A stretch of 18,920 nt of DNA. It comes from JBLHKS01 sp047620505. Lineage in GTDB: Bacteria > Verrucomicrobiota > Verrucomicrobiia > Verrucomicrobiales > DEV007. Every line of letters starts with the position of its first letter. Position 1 is the stretch's first letter. The DNA is taken from the NCBI GenBank assembly GCA_047620505.1, contig JBLHKS010000141.1, positions 1 to 18,920 on the forward strand. The letters run 5' to 3'. The notes under the pieces are model-generated. The model made no database searches, was not told the origin of the DNA, and saw nothing but the letters and a program-made list of their open reading frames with translations. The position numbers and the translations under genes are program-made. Positions 1-7,578 of the stretch are shown here, piece by piece.

Positions 1-1
1 T

Positions 2-1441
2 TCCTCAAAGTCCCTCACAGAAACACCCTCGCCTGCCGCGAAAGCTGAGATGCACCGGATTCAACGTCCGTTCGGCGGAAAAATCTGCCTTGGGCCGGTT
101 GGCGAAATGGAAATCGACGAGCGCGGCCCTTTGGAAGGCGGCGGAAGCTGGACGCACCAGAATTCCAACGCGGCTAACACTCTTTGCTCAGATGATTCGA
201 TCGTTAAAGGACAGCTTTCGATGTTCTGGTTTCGCGATGTCGATTTTGAGATTCCCAATCGGCATGGCCAGGCTCCCGCGCCGCTCAGCCACAATGGTTA
301 TATGGTTGTCGGCGGTGTGGACGGAATTGCCTGCCTCGATGCCTACAACGGGCGCACTTTGTGGATTCACGAGCTGAAGGGAAACCTTAGCGATTACGAC
401 GGGATTCATCACGACGTCGGAGTGGGCGAAGCCGGGAGCAATTTCTGCCTGAGCGATGAAGCCGTTTTCGTGCGGAATTCCGATCGCTGTTTGCGGATCG
501 AATTGGCGACCGGCGAGGTAACGGGGGATTTCTCGCCTCCGCCGCTGCCCGAAGCAGGGACCGCCGACCGCAACTGGGGCTTTTTGGCTCACCATGATGG
601 GCTACTTTTCGGATCGATTCTCAACGACGGCCATCGGGTCAGCCCACGCTACAATTTAACCAAATTGCGAACCGAGTCGGTCGAGTTTTTCGCTCTCGAT
701 GCGAAAACGGGCGAGCTGAAATGGCAATTCCGCCCCAAGCATTCCATCCGGAATAACGCGATCGCAATCTCGGGCAAGCGAGTCTTCGTCGTCGATCGTC
801 CCGTGATCGCAGCCGATCACATCACCGATCCCAAACGCAATGGACGCCAGGGCGAAAAACTGCCGCCTGCTGAAATTCCGAAAGGAAGTCTGATCGCACT
901 CGACGCTCTAACAGGCGACGAAATCTGGCGCAACGACGAGGATATTTTCGGCACCCAGCTGGCCGTCAGCGAAGCGCATTCGACCCTTCTCATGAATTAT
1001 CAGGCCGTTCGGCACAGTTTCTTTGGCCTGCCGTCCGAAACTGGCGGTCGCCTGGCCGGATTCAACATCGAAACTGGAAAGCGCAACTGGGATCAAAAGG
1101 CTACCTACCAATCTCGACCACTGATCAACGACTACAAAATCTACGCTCAGGGTGGAGCTTGGAATCTGATCACTGGCGAGCAGCTCGAATTTGATTTGGA
1201 GCGGTCTTACGGCTGTGGCCAGATTTCAGCAGGCAAGCACGTCATGCTTTTTCGCTCCGCCACGCTCGGCTATCGCGATCTCTCCAGCGATGCGGGAACC
1301 CAGAATTTCGGCGGCATTCGGCCTAGCTGCTGGATTAACGCGATTCCTGCGAACGGCCTCGTCCTCGTCCCGGACGGTTCGTCGAAATGTCTCTGCAGCT
1401 ACCAGATGAGAGCGTGGTTTGCGCTTCAACCGGCTGACTGA
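2..1441 (+). CDS. PQQ-like beta-propeller (quinoprotein-type) protein, C-terminal part, cut by the left edge
   Basis: The reading frame is open from base 2 with no stop before the first ATG at 50, so the gene very probably begins outside the window and only the C-terminal ~480 residues are present. Repeated blade motifs are visible: CLDAYNGRTLWIHELKG, FALDAKTGELKWQFRPK, LIALDALTGDEIWRND and FNIETGKRNWDQ, the x-A/D-x-x-TG-x-x-x-W signature of PQQ-like propellers. The tail GGIRPSCWINAIPANG and CSYQMRAWFALQP is typical of the large PVC quinoprotein family. No cofactor binding can be asserted; many members are BamB-like scaffolds. Just before the propeller, AEMHRIQRPFGG resembles the end of a SAM-methyltransferase domain (as in E-x-x-R-V-L-R-P-G-G), so the missing N-terminus may hold one; this is an inference. 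The next gene starts 4 nt after the stop, suggesting one transcript. Confidence 0.85.
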   Translation, partial: SSKSLTETPSPAAKAEMHRIQRPFGGKICLGPVGEMEIDERGPLEGGGSWTHQNSNAANTLCSDDSIVKGQLSMFWFRDVDFEIPNRHGQAPAPLSHNGYMVVGGVDGIACLDAYNGRTLWIHELKGNLSDYDGIHHDVGVGEAGSNFCLSDEAVFVRNSDRCLRIELATGEVTGDFSPPPLPEAGTADRNWGFLAHHDGLLFGSILNDGHRVSPRYNLTKLRTESVEFFALDAKTGELKWQFRPKHSIRNNAIAISGKRVFVVDRPVIAADHITDPKRNGRQGEKLPPAEIPKGSLIALDALTGDEIWRNDEDIFGTQLAVSEAHSTLLMNYQAVRHSFFGLPSETGGRLAGFNIETGKRNWDQKATYQSRPLINDYKIYAQGGAWNLITGEQLEFDLERSYGCGQISAGKHVMLFRSATLGYRDLSSDAGTQNFGGIRPSCWINAIPANGLVLVPDGSSKCLCSYQMRAWFALQPAD

Positions 1442-1445
1442 AATC

Positions 1446-2495
1446 ATGAGCGGGATCATCGGTCATACGATTTACGCCGTACTTGCCGCTAAGTCGGCGG
1501 AGGCACGAAAGTTGCCGATCGCGCCGGTGATTCGTAGACATTTTCCGAGTTACCTTTCAGGTTCCTATCTCGGCTGTGACGTGCAAACCGTCCCCGCCGC
1601 GGTTTGCGTCGATTCTGGCGAACACGTTGGCTATGGATCGGGTGTCCCGGAGCGCAGCCCCGTCACAGGCGGCTTGGTAAAACCCTGGAGGCTGCCCTAT
1701 CGCGGTCGGGAGGTGACGCCGCGCGAAATTCACGACACTTTTTACGGCCGTTCGCATCTCATTCTTGGTTGGTCCAAAGACAAGACGGCTCACACGATCG
1801 GCTGGAACGATTATCTGGATTTCGCTTCGGACGTCGCCGGAGACGCGCTCGAACTGTTCGGCCCGAGCCATCGAGCATTGGCGTGGGTGTTAGGATGGAT
1901 GACGCACGTCACTGGCGATGGTCTCATCAAATCTGTGCTTCGCGGAATCAATCTCCACCTCATCGACGGCGTTTACACGGCGACGAATCGGCCTGTCCAG
2001 GATCTTGTGAGCTTCAATCAGGTTGGGATCACAGACTTGGGCCTGGACTGGGAGGTCCTACTCGATGAAGCCGCCAAAGCGCCCGTCGAACCAGTCCAAC
2101 TTCACTACATGCGGGCTGCTGTGAAACGAGGCAGGCTCGCCGCTCACTTTCCAGACGGTTGGGAACCAGAGTTAGAACCGCTGCTCCGACAGGTTTTGGC
2201 TCAGAACCATCGCTACCAGCAAATTCGAAACGCGCGAATCATCCGGCAGCTCACCTTGGACGCGGAAGGAAATTGTGATGCCGCGCTGAGCCAAACGGCC
2301 AACGGGCTGAGCTACGACGAAATGCTAGCAGCTGCTGAGAACGCCAAATTTCAAAATGCGCTTTGGCAGATCGGCGAAATCATCGCTGACGGTTTCGAAA
2401 AAGTGATCGCGAGGCAAAGTTTGCTTCAGGAATTGCCTCAGCCTGACGAACCCACAAATCAGGAACTGAGCGAGCGATGGAGCGTTTCTCAATAA
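1446..2495 (+). CDS. Zinc-dependent phospholipase C-like protein
   Basis: A 349-residue protein if started at the ATG at 1446. A TTG at 1419 would overlap the preceding gene by 23 nt and is less attractive; neither start has a Shine-Dalgarno sequence. Features resembling the Zn-dependent phospholipase C / S1-P1 nuclease fold are an N-terminal His in GIIGHTIYA (H7), a middle stretch with H32, D45 and H104, and ALAWVLGWMTHVTGDGLIKS (H154 and D158), which matches the HxxxD metal-ligand motif on a helix. There is no signal peptide, so it looks cytoplasmic, unlike secreted bacterial phospholipases C. It may therefore be a metal-dependent hydrolase of unknown substrate. It probably shares a transcript with the propeller gene. 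Its TAA stop is 4 nt from the stop of the converging ATPase gene. Family assignment is from motif recognition only. Confidence 0.6.
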   Translation: MSGIIGHTIYAVLAAKSAEARKLPIAPVIRRHFPSYLSGSYLGCDVQTVPAAVCVDSGEHVGYGSGVPERSPVTGGLVKPWRLPYRGREVTPREIHDTFYGRSHLILGWSKDKTAHTIGWNDYLDFASDVAGDALELFGPSHRALAWVLGWMTHVTGDGLIKSVLRGINLHLIDGVYTATNRPVQDLVSFNQVGITDLGLDWEVLLDEAAKAPVEPVQLHYMRAAVKRGRLAAHFPDGWEPELEPLLRQVLAQNHRYQQIRNARIIRQLTLDAEGNCDAALSQTANGLSYDEMLAAAENAKFQNALWQIGEIIADGFEKVIARQSLLQELPQPDEPTNQELSERWSVSQ

Positions 2496-2499
2496 ACTT

Positions 2500-4317
2500 T
2501 CAAATCGCCGTCCGACGCTCGCCCTCGCGCTTCGATTTTCGATACGGAGTGAGATCCACGACGCTCCCGGGTTCGAAATCCGTCAGCTTCAGCCAGTCCT
2601 CCGTCATGCTCGTCGGCGGGAAGAGTTCATTCTCTTCATACTCGAGATCGATCGCCTTTTTCAGGTCCTCAAGCGTCACCGGCGAGGTCTCGCCCGCATC
2701 GATCGTGCGGTGAATCGCGAGCTCCTTCGCACGCTCGACAATCGACTCGATAACTGCGCCGCTGATCAAATCTCCACGCAGCAGCTGCTCGCGCCGCCCG
2801 TTGACGTAGGAGACCTCGAGAAACCTGTTTTCCGCCGATTCGGAAAAATGCGCTTCCGTGATCGAATCCGCCATCGCGTCGATGTCGTCCGCCAGCGGGA
2901 AGTCGCGATCGAGGTAAATTCGGTAAATTGCGCGCGCCCCGATTCGATTCGGCCGTTGGACTCGAATCTTCCGGTCAATCCGGCCTGGCCGCAAAATTGC
3001 TGGGTCGATCAAGTCCGCGCGGTTTGAAGCCAGAATTACCACGATATTGTGAAGCGGCTCGATTCCGTCAAGCTCCGTGCAGAACATCGGAACCAGCGTG
3101 TTTAGAATATTCGTCCCAGCTCGCTCGGCGGTCCGCGTGCCAAGAATCGATTCCGCTTCATCGATGAAGAGAAAACAGAGATGCCCTTCGCTCGCCTTTT
3201 TTCGGCATTGAGCGAACAGATCGCGAACCTGCCGTTCGCTCTCACCGAGCCACATATTTAGAATCTCCGGTCCTTTAACTTGAAGGAAAAACTCCTGCAA
3301 CTGTTGGCCGGTTTCCCTCGCGATCTGGCGATTCAAATTCCATGCCGTCGCGCGGCCAAGCAACGTTTTGCCGCATCCTGGCGGGCCGTGAAGCAGAAAA
3401 CCTTTCGGCACCGGATGACTGAACTCTTTGAAAACATCCCCATGCATGTAGGGCAGTTCAACCGCATCCCGGATCGCTTTCACAGCGGCGTCTTGACCGC
3501 CGATCGCTTCCCATGGCGTCTCGGGAACGCCCGAAACCGTGTGTTTTGACTCTCCCTTGCTCGCAACGATTTCGACCGCGAGGCGCTGCTGACCATCCAG
3601 TTTCAATTCCTGACCGGCCTCGATTTTCTCCTTTCGAAGCAGGGTCGAACGCCTGACGACCATGTCCGACATGCTGTGTTCGCTGTGAACGCGGAGCCGA
3701 TCACGCCCTAACACTTCGCTCACTTTTACCACTGGTCCTGTGTCGTCGATCCCAATCGTGCTCGTGATCACGAACGCCTCATTCAGCGTCACTCGCATTC
3801 CCGTTTCCAGCGCCTCTTGCGTCAGGTCCGGCCCGATTTTGCAAAGATACTCGCCTCCGGAAAGCGCCAGTGCCGTTCCGTCTTCGCGAAGCTCTAACAA
3901 TGTTCCAATTTTCAACGCAGGAGCCCGCAATTGATCGACCGCTTCGTTCAATTGCTCGATCGCCGTGATCGCCTCGTACTGCGTCTCCTCAAGTTCCTCA
4001 ATTCGTGTGCGAAGCAGATGAAAAACCGGCGTCTCTGCGCCTTGGCGTTGCATTTGAATCTGAATCAAATCCAGAAGCTGCAGAGTCGACATCTCACTGA
4101 TCCGCTCGGCCGAATCTGACCCTGACTCTTCGCGAATTTCCGGCTCAGGCGAGCCATCGATCTGCAAGTCGGTTGGCAGTTTCGGGCGAGGCAGTGGTTC
4201 TGGAGGGGGAGGGGAGTTTTTCACGGCCGGGGAGGATTCTACGCCAATTGGACGCCACAAGCCAGCATGCCTTCGGCTTTTTGCTAGAGCGTCCGGAGGC
4301 CGTGGCCCCTTTTTCAC
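2500..4317 (-). CDS. ARC/Mpa-type proteasome-associated AAA ATPase
   Basis: This predicted hexameric unfoldase is homologous to actinobacterial ARC/Mpa. From the GTG at 4317 it has 605 residues: a Pro/Glu-rich, apparently disordered N-terminus (1-75), a coiled-coil stretch (about 76-132), a region at the place of the ARC OB domains (about 135-255), then the AAA module. Visible motifs are Walker A GPPGCGKT (311-318), a pore-loop region MWLGES, Walker B FLFIDE (382-387), sensor-1 ASNR and arginine-finger RPGRIDR. The ARC-specific C-terminal pattern ENRFLEVSYVNGRREQLLRGD followed by DFISG-like LISGAVIE is also present. The C-terminus ends RRTAI and lacks the GQYL tail by which Mpa docks on the 20S proteasome. 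The GTG overlaps the upstream gene's stop (GTGA). A second GTG at 4224 has a -10-like TAGAAT 11 nt upstream and would drop 31 unconserved-looking residues; either start is possible. No proteasome, Pup/UBact or PafA/Dop gene lies in the window. Confidence 0.88.
   Translation of the reverse strand: MKKGPRPPDALAKSRRHAGLWRPIGVESSPAVKNSPPPPEPLPRPKLPTDLQIDGSPEPEIREESGSDSAERISEMSTLQLLDLIQIQMQRQGAETPVFHLLRTRIEELEETQYEAITAIEQLNEAVDQLRAPALKIGTLLELREDGTALALSGGEYLCKIGPDLTQEALETGMRVTLNEAFVITSTIGIDDTGPVVKVSEVLGRDRLRVHSEHSMSDMVVRRSTLLRKEKIEAGQELKLDGQQRLAVEIVASKGESKHTVSGVPETPWEAIGGQDAAVKAIRDAVELPYMHGDVFKEFSHPVPKGFLLHGPPGCGKTLLGRATAWNLNRQIARETGQQLQEFFLQVKGPEILNMWLGESERQVRDLFAQCRKKASEGHLCFLFIDEAESILGTRTAERAGTNILNTLVPMFCTELDGIEPLHNIVVILASNRADLIDPAILRPGRIDRKIRVQRPNRIGARAIYRIYLDRDFPLADDIDAMADSITEAHFSESAENRFLEVSYVNGRREQLLRGDLISGAVIESIVERAKELAIHRTIDAGETSPVTLEDLKKAIDLEYEENELFPPTSMTEDWLKLTDFEPGSVVDLTPYRKSKREGERRTAI
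4236..4241 (-). promoter_or_regulatory. Candidate -10 element for an internal start of the ARC-type ATPase gene
   Basis: TAGAAT on the minus strand lies 11 nt before the GTG at 4224, inside the first 31 codons of the longer ATPase reading. It sits in the string TTGGCGTAGAATCC, nearly the same as TTGGCGTAAGATCC upstream of the 7430 start. No convincing -35 hexamer at 16-18 nt is visible, so this is tentative. Confidence 0.25.
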
Positions 4318-7300
4318 CCGCGCGTCAACGACTCATCCAGATTCAAGATCGTCTGCGCCACGACCATCCACGCGGCGTGCTCAATCACATCGATCGACTC
4401 GTCACGCGGCGATTCGCCGACCTTCAAATATTCGGCTGCGCCTTCGGGATTCGCGGTGAATCGCTTGCGCTGATCTTCCAGCAGCTGCTGAACGACAGTC
4501 TGCTCGCGTTCGGTCGCGGGTCGAGCGGTTGCAAGGCGGAAAGCCAGATCAATCCGCTTGGCTGCGTCGCTGCCGCCTTCCTTGATTAATCGCTCGGCGA
4601 AAGCGCGGCCAGCTTCGACGAACTGCGGATCGTTCAGCATAACGAGCGCCTGAAGCGGCGTGTTCGTGCGCGAACGTTCGATTACGCATTTTTCGCGGCT
4701 CGGCGAATCGAAGATAAGCATGTTAGGCATCGGGGAGCTGCGTTTCCAATACGTATACATCGAGCGCCGATAAAGACCCTCGCCTTTGTCCGGCGTGTAG
4801 CGAAGCCCGCCGTTGATGCTGACCTCATTCCATATGTTCGCTGGTTGATACGGCTTGACTCCAGGTCCGCCGACTTCCTGGACTAACAAGCCGCTAACGG
4901 CAAGCGCCTGGTCGCGGATGAACTCGCCTTGAAGTCGAAATCGCGGGGAGTGCGCGAGGAGATCATTTTGCGGATCCTTCATCCGATGGACGGACTCGAT
5001 CCGCGAGGCCTGGCGGTAGGTTTCAGACATGACCATTTGTTTGATCATCCGCTTCACGTCCCAGCCGCTTTCGACAAAATCGACCGCGAGCCAGTCGAGT
5101 AGCTCCGGGTGGGTTGGCGAGGTGCCTTGGGCACCGAAGTCGCCCGCCGTGCGGACCAGTCCGCCGCCGAACAAGTGCATCCAGTAACGATTGACGGCGA
5201 CACGCGACGTCAGCGGGTGATCCGGCTGAGTCATCCATTGCGCGAGGCCCAAGCGGTTCGACGGAGCGTCTTCTGGCAGAGGCGGAAGCGCAGCGGGGAC
5301 GCCAGGTTTGATTTCCTCTTCCTCATTCGGCGAATCGTAAGCGCCGCGTTCGAGCACGTAAGTCATGCGCATCTTTTCCGGCGGGAGATCGCCCATGATC
5401 ATCGACGTCGCTGGCTTCTGATTCAGGTCGGCGCGTTCTTTGATGATTTTACCGTGGGCAGTCGTTAATCCCTTATATTTTTTGTCTTCCTTGCCTAGAT
5501 AATAGCTCAGAAGAACTTCGTTATCGTTCTCGGTTCGCAGAACGTCTGAAGTTGCGAGGATCCCCTGAATCGGATCGCCGCCCGCAACGACGGCGAGCTC
5601 CGCTTCTTCAAGAACTCGGCTGTAAATCCGGATGTCATCGACTTCGCCCTTCCAGTTCGCGCCCGTCGATCGGCTACCGATCCGGAACGGCTGTTTCGTC
5701 GCGATGGTCGCGCTCAGCGTATTGGCCTCGACCTTGTTTGCGGAGAGTTTGCCGTCGATGTAAATCTTCACTCCGGCGGCTTTGTGCTTACCGTCGTAGG
5801 ACACGACGACGTGTTGCCATTTGTTCGGCGCGAGCTGATCGACGGAGACGACTTTCAGCGCGTTGGCGCTCCAGGTATTAACGATGTGCGTTCCGATATT
5901 TCTGCCCTGAATCCAGAGGTCAAATCCGCGGTAACTCGCCTTGTCGTCCATCTTGGACAAGACCGCTCCGCCGGACTTCCCGTCCGATTTGATCCAGGCC
6001 GAAAAGCTGAATGGTTTGTCGAATTCCAGCTCCGGCGAGGTGTCCGCTTTAAACGCCGTTCCGCCGTTGAGCTTCAAGCCTTTGGCACCGTCTCGATCCG
6101 TGTTTTCCAGCTTGCCCTTCTCGATCGTCGCAATCGCGCCCGTGGCCGAATCCTTCAGCTGATTTCCGCCCACTTCATCCAGCGGATACCAGTGAGCGAG
6201 TCCCTCTGGCTGCTTCACCGGCTCAGCCTTGGCCGCTTCAGCGCTTGCCGTTACGGCCCATTTCTCAAATTCCGGCCCGACCGCTTTACGATGAGCGTCC
6301 AGCAGCTGCTGGCTTGCGCCGATCCGCTTTTGCAACTCCGCTAGCTTCGCGATCCGCTCCTCGCTTACCACCTCGACCGTCGGTGCCTGGTTACCCTTCC
6401 GAGTCTGCATACCAGGATCGCTAGTGTTATTGAAATACGCATAGAACTGGTAGTACTCCTTTTGCGAAATCGGGTCGAACTTGTGGTCGTGACACTGGCT
6501 GCACTCCATCGTTAGACCCATCCAAACGTTCGAAGTTGTCTGCACTCGATCGACGACGTACTCGACGCGCAACTCTTCAGCGAACGCGCCGCCTTCATCG
6601 CTCGTCGCGTGGTTCCGATTAAATCCAGACGCGATTTTCTGCGCCACCGTCGCCTCTGGCAGCAAGTCGCCTGCAAGCTGCTCGACCGTGAATTGATCGA
6701 ATGGCATGTTCGAGTTGTAGGCTTGGATCACCCAGTCGCGCCAAGGCCACATGTCGCGCGGACCGTCGGCGTGCATCACGCTCGTATCGCCGTATCGAGC
6801 CGCATCCATCCAAGCCACTGTCATCCGTTCGCCGTAAGCCTCGGAAGCCAGCAGACGGTCGACGACTTTCTCGAACGCTTCCGCAGATTTGTCGTTCACG
6901 AACGCATCGACCTCGGGGGGCGTCGGCGGAAGCCCAGTCAAATCGAGCGTCACCCGGCGAATCTGCGTCGGGCGATCGGCCTGAGGCGAAGGCTCCAAGC
7001 CAGCAGCTGCTAGCCGCGCTTTGACGAAGTGATCGAGCGATTTGACTTTCGCGTCGCGCTGAGCCGAGACGAACGACCAGTGCGCCTGATATTCTGCGCC
7101 CTCTGCAATCCAGGTTTCCAGGATCTTCTTCTGCGCGTCGGTCAGCTTTTTGTTCGAATCCGCCGGCGGCATCTGATCATCTGGATCGTCCGTCAGGATC
7201 CGGGTCACCAGCTCGCTCGCGTCTGCTTCGCCAGGCGAAAGGACCTTCGAATTCATTGCCGCTTCGCGAGTATCGAGCCGCAATTTGCCCTTGGACTCGG

Positions 7301-7430
7301 CCGGTCCGTGGCACTTGAAACAGGTATCGGAGAGGATCGGGCGGACGTCGCGGTTGAAGTCGATCGTCTTTTCCTGCGCGGAGACGAGCGCGGCGGAAGC
7401 GAGAAACAGGGGGAAAAACAGGCGGGTCAT
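4314..7430 (-). CDS. Secreted PSCyt1 / DUF1549 / LamG / DUF1553 multidomain protein
   Basis: This 1038-residue protein has a signal peptide (MTRLFFPLFLASAALVSA, cleavage near residue 18). In order it carries: a planctomycete-type cytochrome C domain (PSCyt1) with haem motif CFKCH at 37-41 and a distal MPP (methionine as possible haem ligand) in DQMPPADSNK; DUF1549/PSCyt2 (about 130-340) ending in CSQCHDHKFDP with a second CxxCH at 310-314; a LamG/concanavalin-like jelly roll (about 411-612, FSFSAWIKS, WQHVVVSYDG, GEVDDIRIYSR); and DUF1553/PSD1 (about 725-1000, RVAVNRYWMHLFGGGLVRT, NTPLQALVMLNDP). The length is normal for the family. Function is unproven; the LamG module suggests glycan or surface attachment, so a periplasmic or outer-membrane role in polysaccharide use is plausible but inferred. 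There is no Shine-Dalgarno sequence at the ATG. A -10-like TAAGAT lies 33 nt upstream in the divergent promoter region. Confidence 0.92.
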   Translation of the reverse strand: MTRLFFPLFLASAALVSAQEKTIDFNRDVRPILSDTCFKCHGPAESKGKLRLDTREAAMNSKVLSPGEADASELVTRILTDDPDDQMPPADSNKKLTDAQKKILETWIAEGAEYQAHWSFVSAQRDAKVKSLDHFVKARLAAAGLEPSPQADRPTQIRRVTLDLTGLPPTPPEVDAFVNDKSAEAFEKVVDRLLASEAYGERMTVAWMDAARYGDTSVMHADGPRDMWPWRDWVIQAYNSNMPFDQFTVEQLAGDLLPEATVAQKIASGFNRNHATSDEGGAFAEELRVEYVVDRVQTTSNVWMGLTMECSQCHDHKFDPISQKEYYQFYAYFNNTSDPGMQTRKGNQAPTVEVVSEERIAKLAELQKRIGASQQLLDAHRKAVGPEFEKWAVTASAEAAKAEPVKQPEGLAHWYPLDEVGGNQLKDSATGAIATIEKGKLENTDRDGAKGLKLNGGTAFKADTSPELEFDKPFSFSAWIKSDGKSGGAVLSKMDDKASYRGFDLWIQGRNIGTHIVNTWSANALKVVSVDQLAPNKWQHVVVSYDGKHKAAGVKIYIDGKLSANKVEANTLSATIATKQPFRIGSRSTGANWKGEVDDIRIYSRVLEEAELAVVAGGDPIQGILATSDVLRTENDNEVLLSYYLGKEDKKYKGLTTAHGKIIKERADLNQKPATSMIMGDLPPEKMRMTYVLERGAYDSPNEEEEIKPGVPAALPPLPEDAPSNRLGLAQWMTQPDHPLTSRVAVNRYWMHLFGGGLVRTAGDFGAQGTSPTHPELLDWLAVDFVESGWDVKRMIKQMVMSETYRQASRIESVHRMKDPQNDLLAHSPRFRLQGEFIRDQALAVSGLLVQEVGGPGVKPYQPANIWNEVSINGGLRYTPDKGEGLYRRSMYTYWKRSSPMPNMLIFDSPSREKCVIERSRTNTPLQALVMLNDPQFVEAGRAFAERLIKEGGSDAAKRIDLAFRLATARPATEREQTVVQQLLEDQRKRFTANPEGAAEYLKVGESPRDESIDVIEHAAWMVVAQTILNLDESLTRG

Positions 7431-7463
7431 GACTGGTGTTGAGGAAATGGCGATTCGGGCCGG

Positions 7464-7469
7464 ATCTTA
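7464..7469 (-). promoter_or_regulatory. Candidate -10 element for the PSCyt1/LamG gene
   Basis: TAAGAT on the minus strand is 33 nt before the ATG at 7430, in the 148-bp divergent region shared with the oxidoreductase gene. The surrounding string TTGGCGTAAGATCC closely matches the one upstream of 4224. The -35 position is GC-rich and unconvincing. Confidence 0.3.
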
Positions 7470-7542
7470 CGCCAAAACACGCGGCGCGCAGCCGGTTGTT
7501 TCAGCTTGGGCAGCCGTCCGTCGCTGCCAGGCACCATTCGCG

Positions 7543-7570
7543 TTGTCATGACGGATTCTCTCGCTAAACT
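7543..7570 (+). promoter_or_regulatory. Sigma-70-type promoter of the oxidoreductase gene (near-leaderless)
   Basis: TTGTCA (7543-7548), a 16-nt spacer and TAAACT (7565-7570) form a good -35/-10 pair directly before the ATG at 7579. Only 8 nt separate the -10 from the start codon. A start point at the usual distance would give a leader of zero to two nucleotides. Just upstream, GGCAGC (7509-7514) and GCTGCC (7523-7528) form a small inverted repeat that could be an operator. Confidence 0.55.
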
Positions 7571-7578
7571 CGCTTCCC

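Noticed and set aside
1419..1445. TTG start giving nine extra residues to the phospholipase-like protein
   Set aside because: It overlaps the preceding gene, whose end has family-typical sequence; the ATG at 1446 directly begins the likely conserved GIIGHTIYA segment.
1446..2495. First thought: Pup ligase or deamidase (PafA/Dop) next to the ARC ATPase
   Set aside because: No PafA/Dop N-terminal Glu-rich nucleotide-binding motif is present; the HxxxD helix and early His fit a zinc hydrolase instead.
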